Shown in pieces: positions 1 through 4,519 of a DNA stretch of 10,056 bases. Position 1 is the first letter of the stretch; the number at the start of each line of letters is the position of its first letter. The DNA is from UBA7657 sp049653045 (GTDB taxonomy: Bacteria > Pseudomonadota > Alphaproteobacteria > Micavibrionales > Micavibrionaceae): contig JBASFN010000223.1 in NCBI GenBank assembly GCA_049653045.1, forward strand, positions 1 through 10,056, in the 5' to 3' direction. The notes beneath the pieces are model-generated. The model ran no database searches. It was given only the letters and a program-made list of their open reading frames with translations, and had not been told where the DNA came from. Made by a program: the position numbers and the translations under genes.

Positions 1-1
1 C

Positions 2-148
2 GCAAAACACGCGCATTTCTGCTCCATGTGCGGCCCGAAATTCTGCTCGATGAAGATTACGCAGGATGTCCGAAGCTTCGTAGAAGCGGAGGATCGCGCC
101 GTAGCGTCAGCGAAGGCGGATGGGGAAAAGAAAAAGAACGCGGCTTAA
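2..148 (+). CDS. thiC: Phosphomethylpyrimidine synthase ThiC, C-terminal end (5' end outside window)
   Basis: Only the last 48 codons are present, open at the left edge. ThiC is a radical-SAM enzyme that converts aminoimidazole ribotide to hydroxymethylpyrimidine phosphate in thiamine biosynthesis. The fragment contains HFCSMCGPKFCSMKITQDVR, the hallmark C-terminal motif: the Cys-x2-Cys-x4-Cys set (positions 20-46) binds the 4Fe-4S cluster. Downstream of KITQDVR the family usually continues with a moderately conserved tail. Here the last 24 residues are low-complexity and Ala/Lys-rich (ending EKKKNAA), and part of them (RAVASAKAD) is encoded by a palindromic repeat at 97-120 that also occurs in non-coding DNA at 248-271. 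The tail is therefore probably altered, while the cluster-binding motif is intact. A degraded second copy of this 3' end lies near 504-575. Identity is near certain; whether the altered tail affects function is unknown. Confidence 0.95.
   Translation, partial: AKHAHFCSMCGPKFCSMKITQDVRSFVEAEDRAVASAKADGEKKKNAA
97..120 (+). repeat. Palindromic repeat inside the thiC reading frame
   Basis: This 24-base stretch matches 248-271 at 22 of 24 positions. It has arms CGCC/GGCG and the GTA...GAA internal-loop bases seen in the non-coding copy. It is read in frame by thiC and encodes roughly RAVASAKAD. Just upstream, 74-86 holds a separate perfect small hairpin (GCTTC, loop GTA, GAAGC). The arrangement resembles in-frame palindromic elements described in Rickettsia, but no homology to those is claimed. 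Confidence 0.65.
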
Positions 149-160
149 CTTAACCACCGC

Positions 161-240
161 CGTCATCCCCGGCAGCGACCCTGCGTAGCCTAGGCGAAGC
201 AGGGGAGCGTGAACGGGGATCCAGCGCAATACTTGCCGCG
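161..240 (+). repeat. Large palindromic repeat element, copy A
   Basis: The element runs from CGTCATCCCC to the end of a 27-base block (214-240) that recurs exactly at 460-486 in copy B. The outer ends pair through ATCCCC and GGGGAT. The centre (179-204) is a hairpin: a perfect 6-base outer stem CCCTGC/GCAGGG, a symmetric GTA/GAA internal loop, an inner GCC/GGC stem and a 2-base loop. Copies B (405-486), C (1707-1770, minus) and D (1563-1613, minus, diverged) belong to the same family. A tail similar to that of D may extend this copy to about 290, interrupted by the small palindrome at 246-271. Confidence 0.85.
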
Positions 241-245
241 ACTTG

Positions 246-271
246 TCCGCCGTAGCTTTAGCGAAGGCGGA
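246..271 (+). repeat. Small palindrome, same internal-loop design
   Basis: Perfect 6-base arms TCCGCC/GGCGGA flank GTA/GAA, then an inner GCT/AGC stem with a TT loop. The design is that of the hairpin in the large element, with different arms. It is the non-coding counterpart of the repeat inside thiC (97-120). It appears nested in the tail of copy A, because the equivalent tail of copy D lacks it. Confidence 0.75.
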
Positions 272-290
272 AGCGGCGCAAAAGGTTTTT

Positions 291-322
291 TAAACACAAA
301 GGACACAAAGTTACACAAAGAC
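291..322 (+). repeat. ACAAAG/ACGAAG short-unit repeat, copy 1
   Basis: Three near-tandem ACAAAG units (ACACAAAG, GACACAAAG, TACACAAAG) are spaced about 10 bases apart after TTTTTTAAAC. Related arrays with ACGAAG or ACGGAG units occur at 368-396, at 1616-1667 on the minus strand, and at 4370-4396, each close to a GTCAT-type palindrome. Confidence 0.7.
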
Positions 323-335
323 ACCGCCCCACCCC

Positions 336-361
336 GTCATCCCGAGCGTAGTCGAGGGATC
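336..361 (+). repeat. GTCAT...ATC palindromic repeat, CCC/GGG arms
   Basis: GTCAT is followed by arm CCC, core GAGCGTAGTCGA, arm GGG and ATC. The same frame with other, still complementary, arms occurs at 4339-4363 (TCT/AGA), at 2170-2202 on the minus strand (TGC/GCA, longer core) and at the right window edge (GTT/AA...). Similar repeats are widespread in bacterial intergenic DNA. Confidence 0.85.
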
Positions 362-367
362 TTATTT

Positions 368-396
368 TTAACCACGAAGTCACGAAGGACACGAAG
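368..396 (+). repeat. ACGAAG short-unit repeat, copy 2
   Basis: Units ACGAAG, ACGAAG and ACGAAG at 9 to 10-base spacing follow TTAACC. The array begins seven bases after the ATC end of the palindrome at 336-361, separated by a T-rich spacer. The same junction recurs at 4363/4370. Confidence 0.75.
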
Positions 397-404
397 CTCT
401 CCCG

Positions 405-486
405 CGTCATCCCCGCCAAGGGACCCTGCGTAGCCTTGGCGAAGCAGGGGAACGCCGAGCGGGGATCCAGCGCAATACTTGCCGCG
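405..486 (+). repeat. Large palindromic repeat element, copy B
   Basis: Same orientation as copy A. The hairpin at 424-449 has identical outer arms CCCTGC/GCAGGG, the GTA/GAA loop, and TT instead of TA in the terminal loop. The final 27 bases (460-486) are identical to 214-240. The region between core and end is slightly different (AACGCCGAGC against AGCGTGAAC). It abuts the remnant of the thiC tail. Confidence 0.85.
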
Positions 487-503
487 GTGCGGCGCAAAGC
501 ATA

Positions 504-575
504 AAATGCGATTCTTGGAAGATTACGCAGGGTGCGTTTGCGGAGAATAAAGATAAGAAAAAGGATGCGGCTTAA
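504..575 (+). pseudogene. Decayed second copy of the thiC 3' end
   Basis: Fourteen bases at 518-531 (GAAGATTACGCAGG) are identical to 52-65 in thiC, and 553-575 matches 126-148 at 20 of 23 positions. Both copies end in GCGGCTTAA. Read in the thiC frame, the segment encodes SWKITQ, then FAENKDKKKDAA and a stop, parallel to SMKITQ and EKKKNAA. The Cys motif is degraded. The segment between the two anchors is 39 bases (13 codons) shorter than in thiC, roughly the size of the palindromic material in the thiC tail. It has no start of its own and is probably not translated. The alternative, chance similarity, is less likely given two anchors in the same order and frame. Confidence 0.6.
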
Positions 576-601
576 AAAAATTTCTTAATACAAGGATTGA
601 T

Positions 602-1324
602 ATGAGCAAAGAGAAAAAATTAGACGAAGTTGATGAGTTACTAGTCAACTTCTACAAACGCTATAATAATGCAATAAAAAATTATAGAATCAATAATTTC
701 ATACACGAGCTTAACGAAGAGTTTTGTGATATTTCTGAGTTGAAAAAAGTAACCGTTCTAATTGCTACAGAGAACATAAGATTTGTACCCATAATAGCCT
801 GTGCTTATGCTGATGATTTATTAAAGTTCTCTTTTAAAGCCCTGTTACCTGATGATATTCCAGGGGGGAAAACTGATATGTTTTCACCTTTTGGGCCTCT
901 TTCTGATTTTTCTAAGCGATTGCGATTGGCTTATGCATTTGACGTTTTTAGCCCTTTTTTAATTAGAGATCTTAATGTTATTAAATCAATAAGAAATAAA
1001 ATTGCACACAGTTGGGAGTTAAAATCATTAGACAATCTAATTGTAGACGCGCTAGGGAATATTTCTAGTATAGAGGATATTTTTTTTGAAACGGATGATA
1101 CTTTAATCTCTAAAGATCTTTTTGATAAAAGCACTTTCGCAAAATTTCGTTTGAGGTTAATTTGGATTATCAGTGCAATATTTTATGAATCTCCTGTCTA
1201 TGCTAAAGCAAAAAAATTAAATCTGAATCCTCATCAAATTTTATATAGCGAAGCACCACCAAAGCGTTTAGGAGAAATCGTAAAGGCTTCCTATTTGGCT
1301 TGCAAATCAATAGAGGAAAGTTGA
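602..1324 (+). CDS. MltR-like / HEPN-type protein, probably horizontally acquired
   Basis: A 240-residue cytoplasmic, mostly helical protein without signal peptide or membrane segments. Residues 97-136 (FGPLSDFSKRLRLAYAF up to IRNKIAH) resemble the conserved core of the MltR/YggD and DUF4145-type group, whose E. coli member MltR is a mannitol operon repressor. The segment ends with R131-N-K-I-A-H136, which fits the R-x4-6-H motif of HEPN-fold proteins, many of which are RNases or toxin parts. The N-terminal 50 residues and the region after 145 are unfamiliar. ATG is preceded by AAGG at a 6-base spacing. The gene is strongly AT-rich (for example 15 G/C in 60 bases at 961-1020, against 39 in 60 within glmS) and lies between inverted arrays of repeats, which suggests transfer. 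No partner gene is adjacent. Assignment to the fold is moderately supported; repressor, nuclease or other role cannot be decided. Confidence 0.6.
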   Translation: MSKEKKLDEVDELLVNFYKRYNNAIKNYRINNFIHELNEEFCDISELKKVTVLIATENIRFVPIIACAYADDLLKFSFKALLPDDIPGGKTDMFSPFGPLSDFSKRLRLAYAFDVFSPFLIRDLNVIKSIRNKIAHSWELKSLDNLIVDALGNISSIEDIFFETDDTLISKDLFDKSTFAKFRLRLIWIISAIFYESPVYAKAKKLNLNPHQILYSEAPPKRLGEIVKASYLACKSIEES

Positions 1325-1562
1325 AAGCTTCTCTAAAAAGCACCGTTTTCTATTCTCTGTTTCGTTTGCACGAGAGACCGTAGAGGCATGCTAAAGAAAT
1401 AACCGATAAAGTCACCTTCTTGTCCATCCTGCAAATCAGCTTGCTCTTATGAAAATCGCTGATTGTAGAATTGTACGAGGGGAGATCGTTACGGAATAAC
1501 TCTGTAATCTCCGCGTGCTCCACATTTCAAAAACTTTTGCTCCGCGAGTTGCGGCGTTTCTC
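1325..1562. other. Gene-free AT-rich tract downstream of the MltR-like gene
   Basis: No credible ORF was seen on either strand. The base composition resembles the upstream gene, so the tract may have arrived with it. It holds an inverted repeat AATCAGC (1434-1440) / GCTGATT (1458-1464) with a 17-base loop and a weaker bulged one (about 1482-1511, GAGAT...ATCTC). No tRNA or known RNA fold was recognised. The last about 30 bases (CAAAAACTTTTGCTCCGCG onward) look like the tail of repeat copy D. Confidence 0.4.
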
Positions 1563-1613
1563 GCGCTAGATCCCCGTTCACCCCCGGCCTTCGCCGGGGC
1601 TACGCCTCGCTGC
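1563..1613 (-). repeat. Large palindromic repeat element, diverged copy D
   Basis: Read on the minus strand it contains GCAGCGA, GCGTAGCC, GGCGAAG, GGGG, TGAACGGGGATC and AGCGC in the order found in copy A. The outer GTCATCCCC end is missing and is replaced by an ACGGAG short-unit repeat. Its arms have changed, leaving an alternative perfect hairpin CCCCGGC/GCCGGGG (1582-1599) with a CTTC loop. Confidence 0.7.
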
Positions 1614-1615
1614 CA

Positions 1616-1667
1616 CTCCGTGCCCTCCGTGGTTTAAATTCTACTTCGTGTTCTTTGTGGCTTTGTG
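1616..1667 (-). repeat. ACGGAG/ACAAAG short-unit repeats, minus strand
   Basis: Two groups read on the minus strand: CACAAAG-CCACAAAG-AACACGAAG (1644-1667), then TTAAACCACGGAG-GGCACGGAG (1616-1637). They belong to the same unit family as 291-322, 368-396 and 4370-4396, and abut copy D directly. The orientation is opposite to the arrays on the left side of the AT-rich gene. Confidence 0.7.
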
Positions 1668-1681
1668 ATAAATAATTTTTG

Positions 1682-1698
1682 TGCCGCCTTTGGCGGCA
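1682..1698. repeat. Perfect hairpin TGCCGCC / GGCGGCA
   Basis: A 7-base perfect stem with a TTT loop. Read on the minus strand it is followed by CAAAAATTATTT and read on the plus strand by AATATATA, so neither side has a proper T-run. It is more likely part of the repeat cluster than a functional terminator, though a weak terminator is possible. Confidence 0.4.
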
Positions 1699-1706
1699 AA
1701 TATATA

Positions 1707-1770
1707 CTGGATCCCCGTTCACGCTCCCCTGCTTCGCCAAGGCTACGCAGGGTCGCTGCCGGGGATGACG
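1707..1770 (-). repeat. Large palindromic repeat element, copy C
   Basis: On the minus strand it runs from CGTCATCCCC to GGGGATCCAG and is nearly identical to copy A over that length. The hairpin at 1727-1752 keeps the CCCTGC/GCAGGG arms and the GTA/GAA internal loop. It ends 17 bases before the yjdM start codon and so forms most of the proximal upstream region of that gene. Confidence 0.85.
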
Positions 1771-1787
1771 AATAGAAAGAGAAAACG

Positions 1788-2147
1788 ATGACCACATCCC
1801 TCCCCCCCTGCCCGAAATGCCAGTCTGTTTTTGTTTATGAGGACGGTGCTTTGCTCATCTGTCCGGAGTGTGCGCATGAGTGGGCGGCGGGCGCGAATAA
1901 AAAAGCCGACGACGATGCGGTTACGGCGAAGGTTGTGCGTGATGCCAATGGTGTGGAATTGAAAGACGGGGATAGTGTTACCGTTATCAAGGATTTGAAG
2001 GTCAAGGGGTCGTCTACGGTCGTCAAGGTTGGCACGAAGGTCAAGAATATCCGCCTTGTGGATGGCGATCATGATATTGATTGCAAGGTTCCCGGTGTGG
2101 GGCCGATGGGGTTGAAATCCGAATTTGTTAAAAAGATTGCCGAGTGA
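1788..2147 (+). CDS. yjdM: YjdM family zinc-ribbon protein (formerly PhnA)
   Basis: A 119-residue cytoplasmic protein matching E. coli YjdM closely in length and order. The N-terminal zinc ribbon has Cys8-x2-Cys11 and Cys25-x2-Cys28 (CPKC, CPEC). The C-terminal domain carries the family signature, with DGDSVTVIKDLKVKGSS and later KVKNIRLVDGDHDIDCK and LKSEFVKK. It was originally named after the phosphonoacetate hydrolase PhnA, but the family has no demonstrated hydrolase activity and its function is unsettled. Only a weak purine-rich stretch (AGAAAGAG) lies before ATG, and repeat copy C ends 17 bases upstream. An insert of acidic residues (ANKKADDDAV) follows the zinc ribbon. The stop overlaps the next start by one base (TGATG), indicating a two-gene unit with the lipoprotein gene. 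Identity is secure; role unknown. Confidence 0.93.
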   Translation: MTTSLPPCPKCQSVFVYEDGALLICPECAHEWAAGANKKADDDAVTAKVVRDANGVELKDGDSVTVIKDLKVKGSSTVVKVGTKVKNIRLVDGDHDIDCKVPGVGPMGLKSEFVKKIAE

Positions 2148-2395
2148 TGACGGCTTACAAAACATTCTGGATTGCTTCGTCGCTATCGCTCCTCGCAATG
2201 ACGACCGGGTGCGCTTCCGGGTATAAAGCGCCGAGCGTGAGCAATAACCCGCACTCCATGAGCGCGGATACGCTGTGTTACCGGGCAGCGTATGCGAAGG
2301 ACGACCCGGCGGTTCAAGAGGAAATCGCGGCGCGGGGGCTGGATTGCGCGGAGAATTTGAACCAGCAGCCACCTGTGGGTGAGTCGCGGTGGTAA
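2147..2395 (+). CDS. Small putative lipoprotein with a repeat-derived signal peptide
   Basis: An 82-residue protein. The N-terminus MTAYKT is followed by a hydrophobic stretch (residues 7-18) and TTGC, so Cys22 is the likely lipidated residue, although Thr at the -3 position is not the usual Leu. The mature part is short and hydrophilic, with TLCYRAAYAKDDPAVQEEI and RGLDC, a pattern seen in small proteobacterial lipoproteins of unknown function; its two Cys residues could pair. I chose ATG at 2147, which overlaps the yjdM stop (TGATG); GTG at 2144 would add one residue. Residues 9-18, the core of the signal peptide, are encoded by a palindromic repeat (2170-2202) also represented, in related form, in intergenic DNA. 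Translation is probably coupled to yjdM, as no good ribosome binding site is seen. Function unknown. Confidence 0.7.
   Translation: MTAYKTFWIASSLSLLAMTTGCASGYKAPSVSNNPHSMSADTLCYRAAYAKDDPAVQEEIAARGLDCAENLNQQPPVGESRW
2170..2202 (-). repeat. GTCAT...ATC palindromic repeat inside the lipoprotein gene, TGC/GCA arms
   Basis: Read on the minus strand: GTCAT, arm TGC, a 19-base core starting GAGGAGCG and ending CGACGAA, arm GCA, then ATC. ATTGC (2171-2175) pairs with GCAAT (2195-2199). It is the common bacterial repeat type that often yields spurious peptides such as SLRGAIATKQS in the opposite reading. Here it is read on the plus strand as IASSLSLLAM, a plausible hydrophobic segment. Confidence 0.8.
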
Positions 2396-2440
2396 GGGGG
2401 AGGGGGAAAGCCCCTGCAACACTCCGCAAGATTTCGTGAC

Positions 2441-2470
2441 TTGCTTTTACTGCGCCGCTTGCGCTAAATT
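2441..2470 (+). promoter_or_regulatory. Possible glmS promoter with very short or absent leader
   Basis: TTGCTT (2441-2446) and TAAATT (2465-2470) are 18 bases apart, and only eight bases separate the second box from the glmS ATG. Transcription would begin at or next to the start codon, which would fit the absence of any ribosome binding site. Both boxes are weak matches to the consensus. Confidence 0.25.
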
Positions 2471-2478
2471 CCCACGCG

Positions 2479-4305
2479 ATGTGCGGAATTATTGGTATTT
2501 TGAGCGATAAACAGGTTGCCCCCCTCTTGGTTGAGGGGCTGCGGCGGCTTGAGTACCGGGGATATGATTCCGCCGGGATCGCCACGCTGGACAATGGCAA
2601 GCCGGTTCGCCTCCGGGCCGAGGGCAAGCTGATCAATCTCGATAAAAAGCTGGCCGCCCATCCCCTGCCCGGCACTGTTGGCATCGGCCACACACGCTGG
2701 GCGACGCATGGGTTGCCCAACGAAAAGAACGCGCACCCGCACGCAAGCGCGAGTGTCGCCGTCGTTCATAACGGCATCGTCGAGAATTACGCCGAACTCA
2801 AGGCCGAGATGGAAAGCCATCAGGCGCGGTTTGAAACCGACACCGACACCGAGGTCATCGTCCACCTTGCCACCTATTACCTGAAACAAGGTTTGAAGCC
2901 GCAGGAGGCCGCGAACGCCACGTTCGACCGTTTGCGCGGCGCGTTCGCGGTGGTGATGATTTTCGCGGGCGAGAATGATTTGATGATCGGCACGCGGCAA
3001 GGAACGCCGCTTGCGCTTGGCTACGGCGATGGCGAGATGTTCGTGGCGTCGGATTCCTATGCCCTCGCACCGCTCACGAAAAAAATATGCTTCCTTGAGG
3101 ATGGCGACCGGGTGCGCGTGACGCGCTCCGGCGCGTTCATCTATGTGAACGACAACACCGAGGTCAAGCGCGACATTCGCATCACCGCGCAGAGCGGCGC
3201 AACGACAGGCAAGGGCGAATATCCGCACTTTATGCTGAAGGAAATTTACGAGCAGCCCGCCGTGATCGGCGATACGCTGAACTCGTTCATCAACCCGGCG
3301 ACGGGCGCGGTGACATTGCCGGATGGTATTCTTGAGACGCTGGAGGCCGCGCCGCGCCTGACATTGGTGGCGTGCGGCACGGCGTTTTATGCCTGTTTAA
3401 CGGCGAAATATTTCTTCGAGACCATCGCCCGCATGCCGTGCGAGGTGGATATTGCGTCCGAATTCCGGTATCGCGGTGCGCCCATGCCAAAGGGCGGCGT
3501 TGCAATTTTCGTGTCGCAATCGGGCGAGACGCTGGATACGTTAGAGGCTCTGCGCTATTGCAAGCGCGAGGGGCAGAAAATTTTGTCCATCGTCAATACA
3601 ATCGAAAGCACGATTGAGCGCGAGTCCGACATGGTGCTGCACACGCTGGCCGGCCCCGAAATCGGCGTGGCGAGCACCAAGGCGTTCACGACGCAGCTGA
3701 CCACGCTGGCCTGTCTTGCGCTTGCCCTTGCCATTCGCAAAAAGACACTGACGAAAACGGCGCAGGACGAGATTACCGATGCCCTCCGCCATGTGCCCAA
3801 AGTCGCCGCCGGAATTTTGCAGCACGACAAAGAGATTGAAACCATCGCCAAGAAACTCTGCGGGGCGCGGGATATGCTGTATTTGGGGCGCGGCGGCATG
3901 TACCCGCTCGCCCTCGAAGGCGCGCTGAAGATGAAGGAAATTTCCTATATCCATGCGGAAGGATACGCGGCGGGCGAGATGAAACACGGACCGATTGCGC
4001 TGATTGATTCCAACGTGCCCATCGTTGCGCTTGCGCCCTCGGACGCGCTGTTTGAAAAAACCGCGTCGAATATCCAGGAAACCATGGCACGCGGCGGGCA
4101 GGTCTTGCTGATTACCGACGCGGACGGCCACAAAAAACTGGCGGATCATATTCAGTGGAGCGTGGTGCTGGAGCCTGTCCATTCCTTCGTTGCGCCGATC
4201 ATCTATTCGATCCCGGTGCAGTTACTCGCCTATCACGTCGCGGTGGCCAAGGGCACGGATGTCGACCAGCCACGCAACCTCGCCAAATCGGTGACGGTGG
4301 AATAG
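2479..4305 (+). CDS. glmS: Glutamine--fructose-6-phosphate aminotransferase (isomerizing)
   Basis: GlmS makes glucosamine-6-phosphate from fructose-6-phosphate and glutamine, the first step toward UDP-GlcNAc for peptidoglycan and lipopolysaccharide; it is a cytoplasmic dimer. At 608 residues it has the usual length. The glutaminase domain starts with the nucleophile Cys2 (MCGIIG), so the start is fixed. It also shows HTRWATHG (71-78) and HNGIVENY (97-104). Two SIS sugar-isomerase domains follow, with ACGTAFYA (298-305), SQSGETLDTL (346-355), ASTKAF (398-403), ALEGALKMKEISYIHAE (478-494) and GEMKHGP (499-505). The C-terminal DQPRNLAKSVTVE (596-608) contains the conserved Lys603. No ribosome binding site is visible and no glmS ribozyme lies upstream. 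The gene converges on prmA across a repeat-filled gap. Very secure. Confidence 0.98.
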   Translation: MCGIIGILSDKQVAPLLVEGLRRLEYRGYDSAGIATLDNGKPVRLRAEGKLINLDKKLAAHPLPGTVGIGHTRWATHGLPNEKNAHPHASASVAVVHNGIVENYAELKAEMESHQARFETDTDTEVIVHLATYYLKQGLKPQEAANATFDRLRGAFAVVMIFAGENDLMIGTRQGTPLALGYGDGEMFVASDSYALAPLTKKICFLEDGDRVRVTRSGAFIYVNDNTEVKRDIRITAQSGATTGKGEYPHFMLKEIYEQPAVIGDTLNSFINPATGAVTLPDGILETLEAAPRLTLVACGTAFYACLTAKYFFETIARMPCEVDIASEFRYRGAPMPKGGVAIFVSQSGETLDTLEALRYCKREGQKILSIVNTIESTIERESDMVLHTLAGPEIGVASTKAFTTQLTTLACLALALAIRKKTLTKTAQDEITDALRHVPKVAAGILQHDKEIETIAKKLCGARDMLYLGRGGMYPLALEGALKMKEISYIHAEGYAAGEMKHGPIALIDSNVPIVALAPSDALFEKTASNIQETMARGGQVLLITDADGHKKLADHIQWSVVLEPVHSFVAPIIYSIPVQLLAYHVAVAKGTDVDQPRNLAKSVTVE

Positions 4306-4317
4306 TTTTTCCCTTGT

Positions 4318-4330
4318 CGTCATCCCGAGC
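4318..4330 (+). repeat. Truncated GTCAT palindrome, left half only
   Basis: CGTCATCCCGAGC matches the first half of the repeat at 336-361. It breaks off, and the complete copy at 4339 starts nine bases later. Both halves are preceded by CTTGTC, so this looks like a partial duplication or a copy interrupted by the second. Confidence 0.55.
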
Positions 4331-4338
4331 ACTCCCTT

Positions 4339-4363
4339 GTCATTCTGAGCGTAGCGAAGAATC
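4339..4363 (+). repeat. GTCAT...ATC palindromic repeat, TCT/AGA arms
   Basis: GTCAT, arm TCT, core GAGCGTAGCGA, arm AGA, ATC. Compared with 336-361 both arms have changed and remain complementary. A six-T run follows (4364-4369), so the transcript from glmS could form a weak hairpin plus U-tract here. The stem (ATTCT/AGAAT) is AT-rich, and terminator function is only a possibility. Confidence 0.85.
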
Positions 4364-4369
4364 TTTTTT

Positions 4370-4396
4370 ACCACGAAGAGTACGAAGAAACACAAA
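4370..4396 (+). repeat. ACGAAG short-unit repeat, copy after glmS
   Basis: ACCACGAAG, GTACGAAG and ACACAAAG follow the T-run after the palindrome at 4339-4363. The order palindrome, T-rich spacer, ACCACGAAG is the same as at 336-396. Confidence 0.7.
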
Positions 4397-4435
4397 GACT
4401 CCCCAGTTGTGTTATGTAAGAATATTAGGAGAAAC

Positions 4436-4519
4436 ATGTTTGAAATCGTTAAAATGGGAAAAACGAACTATTACGCCGTGTGCTGGAGGGTCAAGGTTGA
4501 CCATTCGGCGATGTCGTAG
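4436..4519 (+). CDS. Possible 27-residue small protein, overlapping the prmA 3' end
   Basis: ATG is preceded by AGGAG at a 6-base spacing, a better ribosome binding site than most genes here have. The predicted peptide starts MFEIVKMGKTNYYAVCWRV and ends at TAG, overlapping the last 49 bases of prmA on the other strand. No family is recognised and there is no other coding evidence. It could be a real small protein, the remnant of a lost gene's start, or chance. Confidence 0.2.
   Translation: MFEIVKMGKTNYYAVCWRVKVDHSAMS

Noticed and set aside
161..486. A CRISPR array
   Set aside because: The repeats are too few, of different families and imperfect, with no regular spacer length and no cas genes.
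209..497. Short ORFs on both strands across the left repeat array
   Set aside because: Their peptides (for example HPERSRGI, SRRTRSS) are translations of palindromic repeats, with no start signals or family resemblance.
1434..1511. A tRNA, small RNA or attC-like site in the gene-free tract
   Set aside because: Two inverted repeats exist, but no cloverleaf, conserved loop or integron-type ends; too weak to name.
161..1770. An insertion sequence or transposon
   Set aside because: No transposase gene or fragment is visible, and no clear target-site duplication beyond the thiC tail copy, which is reported separately.
2396..2478. glmS ribozyme or other riboswitch upstream of glmS
   Set aside because: Only about 80 bases separate the genes, and no conserved ribozyme core was recognised.
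1743..2720. 325-codon minus-strand ORF across yjdM, the lipoprotein gene and the glmS start
   Set aside because: It lies antisense to well-supported genes and contains the repeat-derived peptide SSLRGAIATKQS; no domain is visible.
2464..3228. 254-codon minus-strand ORF inside glmS
   Set aside because: Opposite-frame shadow of GC-rich glmS codons; glmS is certain and the shadow has no recognisable domain.
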